NCBI GenBank assembly: GCA_902489745.1
Contig: CABUBB010000002.1
Location: forward strand, 1-64,000
Length of the DNA: 64,000 nucleotides
Direction: 5' to 3'
Source: Metaruminococcus_A sp003150405
GTDB taxonomy: Bacteria > Bacillota > Clostridia > Oscillospirales > Ruminococcaceae
This document shows, one piece after another, positions 51,089-59,758 of this stretch. Every line of letters starts with the position of its first letter. The stretch's first letter is position 1. Both the position numbers and the translations under genes were made by a program. The notes beneath the pieces were generated by a model, which did not search any database, had not been told where the DNA came from, and saw only the letters and a list, made by a program, of their open reading frames with translations.

Positions 51089-51117
51089 TTGAATTTCAGG
51101 CCGCTTTAGTGTAAAAT
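51089..51117 (+). promoter_or_regulatory. Promoter of pgi
   Basis: TTGAAT (51089-51094), a 17-base spacer and TAAAAT (51112-51117), about 54 bases before the pgi start. Confidence 0.65.
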
Positions 51118-51170
51118 AAACACATAGAAATTCAGCGGAATTTCAAAAGATTTGTTTTGGAGGGTTTACG

Positions 51171-52505
51171 ATGTCCGTCAGATTCAGCGATAAGCATCTC
51201 CGTGATTTTGTATCCGAACACGAATTTGCAGCAATGGAGCCGCAGCTCAAAGCGGCGCACCAGCTTCTGCATGAAAAAAGCGGTCCCGGAAATGACTTCT
51301 TGGGGTGGCTTGAACTCCCAAAAAATTATGACAGGGAAGAGTTTTCCCGCATCCAGAAAGCGGCCAAAAAAATTCAGGGCGACAGCGATGTTTTAATTGT
51401 CATCGGCATTGGCGGTTCCTACCTCGGTGCGCGCGCCGCCATTGAGTGTTTAAAGTCCCCGCTCTACAATAATCTGAAAAAAGATACCCCGGAAATTTAC
51501 TTTGCTGGCAACAACATCAGCCCAACCTATCTGAACGAAATTCTTTCCCTCTGTGAGGGCAAAGAAATTTCGGTCAATGTTATTTCCAAATCTGGTACCA
51601 CTACCGAGCCTGCGCTTGCGTTCCGCGTATTCCGCAACCTGATGGAAAAACGCTACGGTAAGGAAGGCGCCAAAGGCCGTATTTACTGTACAACCGACAA
51701 AGCTCGTGGCACCTTGAAGGAGCTCGCAGATAAAGAAGGTTATGAGACTTTTGTCATTCCGGACGATGTGGGTGGGCGCTATTCCGTCCTCACTGCTGTT
51801 GGCCTGCTGCCGATTGCCGTCGCCGGCTGTGACATTGAACAGATGATGAACGGCGCTGCCGCCGCAATGGAGGCGTTCGCTTCCGGTGACTGTGACAACG
51901 ACTGCTACCGTTACGCCGCTGCGCGCAATATTCTTTACCGTAAAGGCAAAGCGATTGAACTTCTCGTCAGCTACGAACCCAATTTTGTCATGATGGCCGA
52001 ATGGTTCAAACAACTCTTTGGCGAAAGCGAGGGGAAAGACCAGAAAGGTTTGTATCCTTCCGCCGTTACCTTCTCTACTGACCTTCACTCGATGGGCCAG
52101 TTCATCCAGGACGGTTCCCGCGTGATGTTTGAGACGGTGGTCTCGGTTGAAAAACCGCAGCAGGATCTTTTTATTGAGGAAGAGCCCAACAATTTTGACG
52201 GTCTCAATTTTCTCTCCAACCAAAATATGTCGGTGGTCAACCGCAAGGCGTTTGAAGGCACCGTCATTGCCCATACTGAGGGCGGCGTGCCGAACATCGT
52301 TCTTGAGCTCCCGGAGCTCAACGAGTATGAGTTCGGGTACCTGGTGTACTTCTTTGAAAAAGCCTGTGCTATCTCTGGCTATCTGCTCGGCGTTAATCCG
52401 TTTGACCAGCCAGGTGTAGAAAGCTATAAGAAAAATATGTTCGCGCTGCTCGGCAAACCCGGTTATGAAGAGCAGAAAGCGGCACTGGAAGAAAAGCTGA
52501 AGTAG
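51171..52505 (+). CDS. pgi: Glucose-6-phosphate isomerase
   Basis: This 444-residue isomerase interconverts glucose-6-phosphate and fructose-6-phosphate. The signatures VIGIGGSYLGARAAIE, VISKSGTTTEPALAFRVFR (phosphate-binding SGTT), VGGRYSVLTAVGLLPIA and GVNPFDQPGVESYKKNMF are visible. The length is that of the compact bacterial form, about 100 residues shorter than the E. coli enzyme. GGAGGG precedes ATG 51171. It links glycolysis to the glycogen operon elsewhere in the window. Confidence 0.97.
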   Translation: MSVRFSDKHLRDFVSEHEFAAMEPQLKAAHQLLHEKSGPGNDFLGWLELPKNYDREEFSRIQKAAKKIQGDSDVLIVIGIGGSYLGARAAIECLKSPLYNNLKKDTPEIYFAGNNISPTYLNEILSLCEGKEISVNVISKSGTTTEPALAFRVFRNLMEKRYGKEGAKGRIYCTTDKARGTLKELADKEGYETFVIPDDVGGRYSVLTAVGLLPIAVAGCDIEQMMNGAAAAMEAFASGDCDNDCYRYAAARNILYRKGKAIELLVSYEPNFVMMAEWFKQLFGESEGKDQKGLYPSAVTFSTDLHSMGQFIQDGSRVMFETVVSVEKPQQDLFIEEEPNNFDGLNFLSNQNMSVVNRKAFEGTVIAHTEGGVPNIVLELPELNEYEFGYLVYFFEKACAISGYLLGVNPFDQPGVESYKKNMFALLGKPGYEEQKAALEEKLK

Positions 52506-52563
52506 GTTCAGCACCAAATTTGTATTTCTGTGCCGTTTGGCACGAATGAAAGGAATGTTATAC

Positions 52564-52971
52564 ATGATCAAACTGATTGTAGGCAAAAAGGGAAGCGGCA
52601 AAACCAAAATCTTGATTGACATGGTCAACGCGGCCGCAAAAACAACCGACGGCAACATCGTTTGTATCGAAAAGAAACCCAAGCTCACCTATGACCTTGA
52701 CCACAACGTACGCCTTCTCGAGGCAGACAGCTACGGTGTTTCTGGCTTTGATGCGTTTTATGGTTATGTAGCAGGCCTTTTATCCGGCAACTATGACATT
52801 ACTGAGGTGTTCGTAGACGGTATTTTAAAAATCTGCGGCCAGGATTTGGAGGCCCTCGGCGTTTTCTTTGACAAAATTGAAGCAGTTGCCAAAGAGGCGA
52901 ACACTAAACTTGTGTTCACCGTCTCGGCAGATGCTTCTGAGCTTCCGGAATCGGTCAAGAAGTATATGTAA
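52564..52971 (+). CDS. Small P-loop protein of unknown role
   Basis: This 135-residue protein has a P-loop at its very start (IVGKKGSGKTKILI, residues 4-17) and a compact alpha/beta fold with a possible Walker-B-like strand in EVFVDGILKI. It ends KLVFTVSADASELPESVKKYM, like the strand-turn of small ATPases. Similar short proteins occur widely in Clostridia under vague ATPase names; none is characterised to my knowledge. I chose ATG 52564, about 10 bases after AAAGGA; nine more codons are open upstream. It follows pgi by 58 bases and is closed by a hairpin. Confidence 0.78.
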   Translation: MIKLIVGKKGSGKTKILIDMVNAAAKTTDGNIVCIEKKPKLTYDLDHNVRLLEADSYGVSGFDAFYGYVAGLLSGNYDITEVFVDGILKICGQDLEALGVFFDKIEAVAKEANTKLVFTVSADASELPESVKKYM

Positions 52972-52997
52972 GCCAAATCCAGTTGTTCCAAGGTGTA

Positions 52998-53028
52998 CAG
53001 GCCGCCGAACTCCGGCGGCCTGTATTTT
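52998..53028 (+). terminator. Terminator after the P-loop gene
   Basis: CAGGCCGCCG (52998-53007) and CGGCGGCCTG (53013-53022) pair perfectly around AACTC, followed by TATTTT. Confidence 0.85.
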
Positions 53029-53073
53029 CGCCTGGCCGGGCAGGCAGTTCCTGTATTATTTTGCGGGAAATGC

Positions 53074-53102
53074 TTGACTTTTCCCAGCCGGGACGATATA
53101 AT
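53074..53102 (+). promoter_or_regulatory. Promoter of the DUF177-rpmF operon
   Basis: TTGACT (53074-53079), a 17-base spacer and TATAAT (53097-53102) make a near-consensus promoter only 25 bases before the first ATG. Confidence 0.85.
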
Positions 53103-53126
53103 AATTCAGTGGTATTACGAGGTGTT

Positions 53127-53630
53127 ATGATGTATTTGGATTTACGCCAGTTGTTTGAAGTGGTGGACGAGCATTTCCCGGTGGAATATGACCTGGATTT
53201 GTCTGGTTATGAGCTCTTCGGCACCCGGCCCTTCATCACCCCGGTTGCAGTAAATGGTTTGGTGAAAAATGTCGCCGGAATAGTGACACTCGACTGTTCT
53301 GTGCAGTTTACGCTCCGTTTGTCCTGCGACCGTTGCCTCAAAGAATTCGAGCGTGGTTTTTCAGAGGATTTTCAGCATATCCTTGTAAACCGGCTGGAAT
53401 CAGACGACGATTTGTACAGCGATTATATCGTCGTACCAGACATGCGTTTGAATCTGGATGAACTTTTGACTGCGGATATCATGCTTGCCATGCCGTCCAA
53501 GTTCCTCTGTTCAGAAGATTGCAAAGGCCTGTGCCCCCAGTGTGGGAAAGATTTAAATCAAGGTGACTGCGGCTGTACCGAACAAACGGGTGATCCGCGG
53601 TTCGACGTACTCAAGCAGTTGCTGACATAA
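53127..53630 (+). CDS. DUF177 (YceD-like) protein upstream of rpmF
   Basis: This 167-residue protein of the DUF177/YceD family is almost always encoded just before ribosomal protein L32, as here. Four cysteines near the middle and end (LSCDRCLKEF and CPQCGKDLNQGDCGC) suggest metal binding. YceD is linked with 23S rRNA or ribosome assembly in bacteria and plants; that role comes from the literature on the family. The start is ATG 53127 or 53130 after GAGGTG. rpmF follows 24 bases after its stop. Confidence 0.88.
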   Translation: MMYLDLRQLFEVVDEHFPVEYDLDLSGYELFGTRPFITPVAVNGLVKNVAGIVTLDCSVQFTLRLSCDRCLKEFERGFSEDFQHILVNRLESDDDLYSDYIVVPDMRLNLDELLTADIMLAMPSKFLCSEDCKGLCPQCGKDLNQGDCGCTEQTGDPRFDVLKQLLT

Positions 53631-53654
53631 TTTATTGTTAAGGAGGTGCTGATC

Positions 53655-53837
53655 GTGGCGGTACCGAAGAGAAAAGTCTCCAAAGCAAGACGTGACAAAC
53701 GGCGTTCCAGCGTATGGAAGCTCGATGCCCCGGCATTTTCAAAATGCACACAGTGCGGTGAACTCAAAGTTCCTCACCGTGTTTGCCCGAATTGCGGCTA
53801 TTACAAGGGCGTAGAGGTCATCAAAAAAGAAGCGTAA
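53655..53837 (+). CDS. rpmF: 50S ribosomal protein L32
   Basis: This 60-residue L32 is read from GTG 53655, with the strong site AAGGAGGTG six bases upstream. The start AVPKRKVSKARRDKRRS is diagnostic. A zinc ribbon is intact (CTQCGE and CPNCGYY), so this is the zinc-containing form that is normally expressed under zinc-replete conditions. An intrinsic terminator follows directly. Confidence 0.97.
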   Translation: MAVPKRKVSKARRDKRRSSVWKLDAPAFSKCTQCGELKVPHRVCPNCGYYKGVEVIKKEA

Positions 53838-53847
53838 GCTAAGACCT

Positions 53848-53884
53848 AAAAGTCTGCTTTTGTTTTTGAAAGCAGGCTTTTTTG
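53848..53884 (+). terminator. Terminator of the rpmF operon
   Basis: AAAGTCTGCTTT (53849-53860) pairs with AAAGCAGGCTTT (53869-53880), with one G-T pair, followed by TTT. It starts about ten bases after the rpmF stop. Confidence 0.85.
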
Positions 53885-53944
53885 CTATCTGCCGGGAAGG
53901 GGAAACCCTTCTCGTTTTTTCTGTGTTTTCGTTTTAGGAGGTGG

Positions 53945-55252
53945 ATGATGAGTGTATTGATCACAGGTGTGCAGCCGGATTCTCCCTGCGGCCGCGCGGG
54001 CGTCTGCCCCGGTTCCAGGCTGCTCTCCATTGGCCGGCACACCGTCAATGATGTGCTGGATTACCAGTTTTATTCAATAGAGTCTCATCTCAAACTGTAT
54101 CTCGAGCATCCGGACGGCAAACCCTACACGCTGCGTATCCGCAAAGGGGAGGACGAGGACCTCGGTTTGGAATTTGAAACCTATCTCATGTCCAAACAGA
54201 CCGGCTGCCGCAACAAATGTATTTTCTGCTTTATTGACCAACTCCCGAAAGGGCTGCGTGACAGCCTTTATTTTAAGGACGACGATGAACGCCTCTCGTT
54301 CCTGTTCGGCAATTACATCACTCTTACCAACCTCGATGAAGAACACATTGACCGCATTATTAAAATGCGGATTTCTCCGGTCAATATTTCGGTGCATACC
54401 ACCGACCCGGCGCTGCGCGTCCGTATGATGAAAAATAAGGACGCGGGAAAGGTACTCCGCTACCTGCCTAAACTCGCGGAAGCAGGTATTTTTATGAACG
54501 TCCAGCTTGTGCTCTGTCCCGGCTGGAATGACGGGGAGGCGTTGGAGCGTTCCATCCGTGAGCTTTCGGCCCTGTTTCCACAGGTTCAAAGCGTGGCCTG
54601 CGTCCCGGTCGGCCTCACCAAATACCGGGAGGGGCTGGATCCGCTCCAGCCGTTTGACCGGGAATCCGCCCGCTCAGTTTTGGAGACCATCCATCGTTTT
54701 TCAGATGGTTTTCTCAAAGAATACGGCGAGCGGATGGTCTATCCGGCGGATGAATTTTTTCTCATGGCTGGCGTTCCTATCCCGGAGGTCTCTTATTACG
54801 GCGAGCTTTCGCAGCTCGAAAACGGCGTTGGCATGTGTGCCCTGCTTCGGGATGAATTTATGAGCGCCTTGGAGGAACGCGAACCGGACGACCGTTCGCA
54901 CAGCGTCACAATCGCCACATCGGTGGCGGCTTATGGCTTAATTTGCGATTTGGTTGACGCGGCCGTAAAAAAATGGCATAATTTACATTGTGAAGTTGTG
55001 CCTGTTCCAAACCGCTTTTTCGGGGAACGCATCACCGTTGCAGGTTTGATAACAGGGCAGGATTTTATCGCCGCCCTGCGCGGCCGTCCGCTTGGGGAGC
55101 GCGTACTTTTCCCGGCGAATATGCTCCGTATGGAACGCGATTTGTTTTTGGACAATACAACTCCCGCACAGGTATCTGAGGCGCTTGGGACCCAAGCTGT
55201 CCCGGTGGAAAACGACGGCTATGAGCTGCTCTCCCGCCTGTTGGGCGAATAA
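53945..55252 (+). CDS. DUF512 radical-SAM-like protein
   Basis: This protein of about 435 residues has an N-terminal PDZ-like segment (VQPDSPCGRAGVCPGSRLLS, residues 7-26) and a radical-SAM-type cluster CRNKCIFC (about residues 87-94; Cx3Cx2C). A DUF512 C-terminal domain follows. The phrase DDDERLSFLFGNYITLTN is a family hallmark. The function is unknown. It begins the conserved Firmicutes string DUF512-der-plsY-gpsA, which hints at a link with ribosome maturation or phospholipid synthesis. AGGAGG lies before the paired ATGs at 53945 and 53948. It is cytoplasmic. Confidence 0.9.
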   Translation: MMSVLITGVQPDSPCGRAGVCPGSRLLSIGRHTVNDVLDYQFYSIESHLKLYLEHPDGKPYTLRIRKGEDEDLGLEFETYLMSKQTGCRNKCIFCFIDQLPKGLRDSLYFKDDDERLSFLFGNYITLTNLDEEHIDRIIKMRISPVNISVHTTDPALRVRMMKNKDAGKVLRYLPKLAEAGIFMNVQLVLCPGWNDGEALERSIRELSALFPQVQSVACVPVGLTKYREGLDPLQPFDRESARSVLETIHRFSDGFLKEYGERMVYPADEFFLMAGVPIPEVSYYGELSQLENGVGMCALLRDEFMSALEEREPDDRSHSVTIATSVAAYGLICDLVDAAVKKWHNLHCEVVPVPNRFFGERITVAGLITGQDFIAALRGRPLGERVLFPANMLRMERDLFLDNTTPAQVSEALGTQAVPVENDGYELLSRLLGE

Positions 55253-55281
55253 TTGAAAAAGAAGTATAAAGGGGTGATGGG

Positions 55282-56604
55282 ATGGCGAAACCAGTTGTTG
55301 CGGTTGTCGGCCGCCCAAATGTGGGAAAATCTACACTGTTTAATAAATTGGTTGGGAAACGCCTTTCCATTGTGGATGATACCCCCGGCGTCACCCGTGA
55401 CCGCATTTACAGCGATTGCGAATGGCGTGGCAAGGAGTTCATGCTGGTGGATACCGGCGGTATTGAACCCAAAACCGATGATATTATCCTCTCGCAGATG
55501 CGTCGCCAAGCGGAGCTTGCCATCCAGAGTGCCGAGGTCATCATCTTGGTGACCGAGCTTTCCGCAGGCGTTACTGCCACCGATTACGATGTTGCCGCCA
55601 TGCTCCAGAAAAGCGGCAAGCCGGTGGTGCTCTGCGTAAATAAATGTGATTCGGTCGGCGCGCCGCCGGCAGAATTTTATGAGTTTTATAACCTTGGCCT
55701 CGGCGATCCGGTCGCCGTTTCCGCCGCCCACGGCCATGGCACGGGCGACCTGCTCGACGCCGTCTATGACCAACTCGGCGACTTTGATTCGGATGATTAC
55801 GGCGAGGATTTCATCAAGGTTGCCGTCATCGGCAAGCCCAATGTCGGTAAATCCTCCTTGGTCAACCGTATCTCCGGCGAAGAGCGCGTCATTGTTTCAG
55901 ACATTGCCGGAACCACCCGCGACGCGGTGGACACCGTCATTGACGACGAACGCGGCAAGTTTGTGTTCATTGACACCGCGGGTATCCGCCGTAAGTCCAA
56001 GGTGCTGGATTCCATTGAAAAGTACAGCGTCCTGCGCGCCTATATGGCGGTGGATCGCGCCGATGTCTGTGTGATTTTAATCGACGCTACCGAAGGCTTT
56101 ACCGAACAGGATTCCAAGGTGGCGGGCTATGCCCATGAGCAGGGGAAAGGCTGTGTCGTCGCAGTCAACAAGTGGGATGCCGTCGAAAAGAACGACAAAA
56201 CCATGAGCGAGTTCCGCAAAAAACTGGAAAACGACTTTTCGTTTATGAAATATGTCCCCATCCTCTTCATTTCGGCCAAAACTGGTCAGCGTGTCGAGGA
56301 GTTGTTCCGGACCATCCAAAACGTCAGTGAGCAAAACGCCATGCGCATCCCCACCGGCGTACTCAATGACATTCTCGCCCATGCCACGGCGCGGGTTCAG
56401 CCTCCGTCGGACAAGGGCAAGCGGCTGAAAATCTACTATATGACACAGGCTTCCACTAAACCGCCCACCTTTGTGGCGTTTGTCAACAACAAAGAACTGT
56501 TCCACTTTTCATATCAGCGCTATTTGGAAAATCAAATCAGAGAGTCTTTCGGCCTGATTGGAACGCCGGTGCGTTTCGTCATCCGTGAGCGTGGAAACGA
56601 TTAA
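55282..56604 (+). CDS. der: Ribosome-assembly GTPase Der (EngA)
   Basis: This 440-residue GTPase has two tandem G domains, the unique mark of Der. The first has GRPNVGKST (residues 10-18), DTGG and NKCD; the second has GKPNVGKSS (about 184-192), DTAGIRRKSKV and NKWD. A C-terminal KH-like domain (about 350-440) ends KLKIYYMTQAS-type and FVAFVNN. It helps assemble the 50S subunit. It starts at ATG 55282 after GGGGTGATGGG. plsY follows after 18 bases. Confidence 0.97.
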   Translation: MAKPVVAVVGRPNVGKSTLFNKLVGKRLSIVDDTPGVTRDRIYSDCEWRGKEFMLVDTGGIEPKTDDIILSQMRRQAELAIQSAEVIILVTELSAGVTATDYDVAAMLQKSGKPVVLCVNKCDSVGAPPAEFYEFYNLGLGDPVAVSAAHGHGTGDLLDAVYDQLGDFDSDDYGEDFIKVAVIGKPNVGKSSLVNRISGEERVIVSDIAGTTRDAVDTVIDDERGKFVFIDTAGIRRKSKVLDSIEKYSVLRAYMAVDRADVCVILIDATEGFTEQDSKVAGYAHEQGKGCVVAVNKWDAVEKNDKTMSEFRKKLENDFSFMKYVPILFISAKTGQRVEELFRTIQNVSEQNAMRIPTGVLNDILAHATARVQPPSDKGKRLKIYYMTQASTKPPTFVAFVNNKELFHFSYQRYLENQIRESFGLIGTPVRFVIRERGND

Positions 56605-56622
56605 TGACGGGAGAGAAAAATC

Positions 56623-57294
56623 ATGTTTGCACATCTGACGCTGAATTGGCAGTTTTTTGCAGGCGCTGCCGCCATTGCAGTCATTGCTTACCTGCTCGGC
56701 AGTATTAACTTTGCCATTATCACCACCAAAATTAAAGCCCATGAGGATATCCGCGACTACGGCAGCGGCAATGCGGGCATGACCAATGTTCTGCGCACAC
56801 AGGGCAAAGGTCCCGCCGCCATTGTTACCGTCGGCGATTTTCTCAAGGGCGTTTTTGCCGTCGGTATCGGCTATCTCATTGCCCTCTGGCTGATGGGCCC
56901 GGATTCATTTCGTTTCGGTGGCTATATCGGCTGTTTGTTCGTCATTTTGGGGCATTTGTTCCCGGTGTTTTACCAGTTCAAAGGGGGCAAGGGCATCCTC
57001 GCCGCGGCGGGTTCCATTCTGTTGCTGGATCCCTTTGTTTTTCTGGCTGTATTCGGCACCTTCCTCATTGTGGTGCTCTGCTCCAAAATTGTCTCGCTTG
57101 CGTCTCTTTCGGCTGCAGTGGTGTTTCCCATCGCCATGTTCCTGCTGCGTTGGCTTCAGCACAGTCCGGATTTTGTTTTCGAGGGCATTTTCGCCGTTGT
57201 CATTGCGGCGCTGATTATCTTTATGCACCGCCAGAACATCAACCGGCTGGTGCATGGAACCGAAAATAAATTCGGAAAGAAAAAACAGGGGTAG
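56623..57294 (+). CDS. plsY: Glycerol-3-phosphate acyltransferase PlsY
   Basis: This 223-residue integral membrane enzyme acylates glycerol-3-phosphate with acyl-phosphate. PlsY motif 1 appears as LGSINFAIITTKI with YGSGNAGMTNVLRTQG, motif 2 as GHLFPVFYQFKGGKGILAAAG, and five to seven hydrophobic helices are present. The N-terminus is slightly longer than usual. GAGAGAAA precedes ATG 56623. Its partner gpsA makes the acceptor substrate and begins 11 bases downstream. Confidence 0.95.
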   Translation: MFAHLTLNWQFFAGAAAIAVIAYLLGSINFAIITTKIKAHEDIRDYGSGNAGMTNVLRTQGKGPAAIVTVGDFLKGVFAVGIGYLIALWLMGPDSFRFGGYIGCLFVILGHLFPVFYQFKGGKGILAAAGSILLLDPFVFLAVFGTFLIVVLCSKIVSLASLSAAVVFPIAMFLLRWLQHSPDFVFEGIFAVVIAALIIFMHRQNINRLVHGTENKFGKKKQG

Positions 57295-57305
57295 GGGGCG
57301 CCGCA

Positions 57306-58319
57306 ATGTCTGTCATCACCATTCTGGGTGCGGGCGGCTTCGGCACTGCTCTCGCCGTCATGTGTCAAAACAAAGGGGAAGAGGTTTTCCTCTGGTCGCC
57401 TTTTGAAGAACAGCTTTGCGCTATCTGTGAAGACGGCGAAAATAAAAAGCTGCTGCCCGGCGTTCCTGTTTCGCCGGATATCCACCTCACAACCGAGCTG
57501 GAAGGCTGTCACGAATCGGATCTTGTCATCATTGCCACCCCCTCCTTTGCGGTAGGGGAAACCGCAGCGAAAATCGCCCCCTTTCTGGGCCCGCAGACGG
57601 TGGTTGTCAGCGTTGCCAAAGGGTTTAATCCCGGCGACAATCGCCGTCTTTCCGAAGTGATGGAGGAAGTCCTCCCGCACAACCCGGTCGTCATCCTCTC
57701 CGGTCCTTCCCACGCGGAGGAGATCGCCCGCGGCGTTCTCACTACCGTGGCCGCCGCCTCGAAAAAACGGGAAGCGGCCGAAACGGTGCAGAATATCCTC
57801 TCGTCGGATACCCTCCGCATCTATGTCAATGATGATGTCGTCGGCGTTGAACTCGGCGGCGCGCTTAAAAACGTCATTTCCATCTGTGCTGGGATCTGCG
57901 TCGGTCTCGGCCTTGGAGATAATACCCGCGCAGCCCTTATGACCCGCGGCATCACTGAGATTGCCCGCCTCGGCGTCACAATGGGCGCCCAAACCGAAAC
58001 CTTTGCGGGCCTGACCGGAATTGGTGATTTAATCGTCACCTGCACCAGCGAGCACAGCCGCAACCGGCGCGCCGGCGTCCTCATCGGGCAGGGCGTACCG
58101 CCCGCCGAAGCGGTCGCACGCATCGGCACGGTGGAGGGTTACATCGCAGCCAGGATCGCCTATGAACTCTCCCGGCAATACCGCGTTGATATGCCGATTG
58201 TTCAAGAAACCTATGCGGTTCTTTACCAGAACAAGCCCATCGAGCAGGCGCTTTCTGCGCTGATGGGCCGCCCAAAACGGCATGAGAGCGAGGAAATTTG
58301 GCTTAAAGAAACCAAATGA
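57306..58319 (+). CDS. gpsA: Glycerol-3-phosphate dehydrogenase [NAD(P)+]
   Basis: This 337-residue enzyme reduces dihydroxyacetone phosphate to sn-glycerol-3-phosphate. Seen are the Rossmann motif ILGAGGFGTALAVM (residues 6-19), SVAKGF, ILSGPSHAEEIARG, the catalytic-Lys region GVELGGALKNVISICAG, and FAGLTGIGDLIVTCTSEHSRNRR. The length is standard. It ends the DUF512-der-plsY-gpsA string and is followed at once by a strong terminator. Confidence 0.97.
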   Translation: MSVITILGAGGFGTALAVMCQNKGEEVFLWSPFEEQLCAICEDGENKKLLPGVPVSPDIHLTTELEGCHESDLVIIATPSFAVGETAAKIAPFLGPQTVVVSVAKGFNPGDNRRLSEVMEEVLPHNPVVILSGPSHAEEIARGVLTTVAAASKKREAAETVQNILSSDTLRIYVNDDVVGVELGGALKNVISICAGICVGLGLGDNTRAALMTRGITEIARLGVTMGAQTETFAGLTGIGDLIVTCTSEHSRNRRAGVLIGQGVPPAEAVARIGTVEGYIAARIAYELSRQYRVDMPIVQETYAVLYQNKPIEQALSALMGRPKRHESEEIWLKETK

Positions 58320-58320
58320 A

Positions 58321-58362
58321 AAAAAGTCTGCCGCGAATAAAGATTTCCGCGGCAGACTTTTT
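58321..58362 (+). terminator. Terminator of the der-plsY-gpsA operon
   Basis: AAAAAGTCTGCCGCG (58321-58335) pairs perfectly with CGCGGCAGACTTTTT (58348-58362), starting one base after the gpsA stop. Confidence 0.93.
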
Positions 58363-58597
58363 CATTCCGAATGCAAGTGTTTTTTGTCATTCTGCGACAG
58401 GCTTTTATAGCCACCCTTTGGGGTGAGCGCTGGTTTATTTATAAAAAATGAGATGTTTGGCAAATACAGAACACATCAAACATCTCGTACTGTTTTGGCA
58501 TAAGATGCAGAACCGAGACTAGCTTTGTCATACACCGCGAATATGTACTCCCAAACAGGCAGCAATTCAGCTATTGGGAATACCATCCTCATAAAAA

Positions 58598-58627
58598 TGA
58601 AAAAAAGCAGAGCAAAACTCCGCTTTT
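58598..58627 (-). terminator. Terminator of rpmB
   Basis: On the minus strand AAAGCGGAG and CTCTGCTTT pair, with one mismatch, around TTTTG and run into TTTTT. It lies 22 bases after the rpmB stop. The 230 bases between this and the gpsA terminator hold no gene I can support. Confidence 0.75.
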
Positions 58628-58648
58628 CCTTCATCTCATTCGCTCTTC

Positions 58649-58837
58649 TTAGACCGCTTTGGTCACTTTACCGGAACGTAAGCAGCGGGTGCAAGCGTAA
58701 ATATGGCATGGCGTGCCATTGACGATTGCTTTTACACGCTTAACGTTCGGCTTCCATGTACGGTTGGAACGTCTGTGAGAGTGAGAAACCTTAATACCAA
58801 AGGTCACACCTTTTCCGCAGATATCGCATTTTGCCAT
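58649..58837 (-). CDS. rpmB: 50S ribosomal protein L28
   Basis: This 62-residue L28 starts at ATG 58837 with the strong site AAGGAGGTG seven bases upstream. The opening MAKCDICGKGVTFGIKVSHS and the later ACTRCLRSGKV keep both CxxC pairs, so this is the zinc-binding form, matching the zinc-form L32 in the same window. It is a single gene between two plus-strand operons, with its own terminator. Confidence 0.97.
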   Translation of the reverse strand: MAKCDICGKGVTFGIKVSHSHRRSNRTWKPNVKRVKAIVNGTPCHIYACTRCLRSGKVTKAV

Positions 58838-58999
58838 TCTTCTGCACCTCCTTATAAGTATGGGATGCCATCTCCGGCACATCCATAAAATATCAATCAA
58901 AGAACAGTACTATATTAGCACAATCATTTCCCAAAAGCAAGCATTTTTTTCCGAAATCTGCATTTTATCCCCTGTACACAATTTTGTAACGCCATTTGC

Positions 59000-59028
59000 T
59001 TGTATTTGGGCGGCTGTTTCGGTATAAT
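59000..59028 (+). promoter_or_regulatory. Promoter upstream of the M50 protease and scp genes
   Basis: TTGTAT (59000-59005), a 17-base spacer and TATAAT (59023-59028), 47 bases before the likely TTG start. It probably serves the M50 protease-scpA-scpB unit. Confidence 0.65.
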
Positions 59029-59075
59029 AGTACCAAAATGCTGTTTTCGAATCAATAAAATTGGAGTGGAATACC

Positions 59076-59747
59076 TTGCCGTTTGAATTATCCAACACTA
59101 TGCTTTTGCAGTGGTTTGTTCGCTTAATCGTCGCGTTTACCGCACTGCCCATTCACGAGTTTGCCCACGGCTTTGTCGCGGATAAGCTTGGCGACCACAC
59201 GGCACGCTATCAGGGGCGGCTGAACATCAATCCTTTTACCCATATGGATATTATCGGCACCGTCTGTCTCGTCCTCACCGGATTCGGCTGGGGAAAACCG
59301 GTGCAGATTAATCCCCGCAACTTTAAAAATCCCAAAACCGGTATGGCTATTTCTGCGGCTGCCGGTCCGCTTTCCAACATCGTTATGGCGTTTATCACTC
59401 TTGTCCTCTATAAAGTGGTGGCCTACCTGCCGTTTACCAACGACGTTCTTTCGGCTGTCAGCTTTATGCTCAGCATCATGACCACTGTCAATATTTCACT
59501 GGCTATTTTTAACCTCATTCCCATCCCGCCACTGGACGGATCCCGCATTTTGAATCTCTTTCTGCCGGAGCGCATTTATTTTGCTATGATGCGGTATGAA
59601 ATGTTCATTTTTATTGGATTGTTTGTTATCCTTTGGACTGGTATTCTGGACGGCCCGCTTTATTTTCTCAACAACCTCGTCCTGCGGGGGCTTGACTTTC
59701 TCACCGGCTTTGTGGATCTCATCGCCCAGCTTGTTATGCATATTTAG
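59076..59747 (+). CDS. Site-2-protease-like M50 metalloprotease
   Basis: This intramembrane metalloprotease of about 223 residues has the zinc motif IHEFAHGFVADKLGD (HExxH, near residue 30) in the first helices and the second motif NLIPIPPLDGSRI (NPDG-like, near 148-160). Five or six membrane helices cover the protein; no PDZ domain is present, as in the short YwhC/Rip group. It starts at TTG 59076, eight bases after GGAG; the in-frame TTG at 59061 is less likely. It sits directly before scpA, an arrangement seen in many Clostridia. The substrate is unknown. Confidence 0.9.
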   Translation: MPFELSNTMLLQWFVRLIVAFTALPIHEFAHGFVADKLGDHTARYQGRLNINPFTHMDIIGTVCLVLTGFGWGKPVQINPRNFKNPKTGMAISAAAGPLSNIVMAFITLVLYKVVAYLPFTNDVLSAVSFMLSIMTTVNISLAIFNLIPIPPLDGSRILNLFLPERIYFAMMRYEMFIFIGLFVILWTGILDGPLYFLNNLVLRGLDFLTGFVDLIAQLVMHI

Positions 59748-59758
59748 GCGGTGAAGTA

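Noticed and set aside
51450..52688. 412-codon minus-strand frame opposite pgi
   Set aside because: Shadow of pgi, whose signatures are unambiguous.
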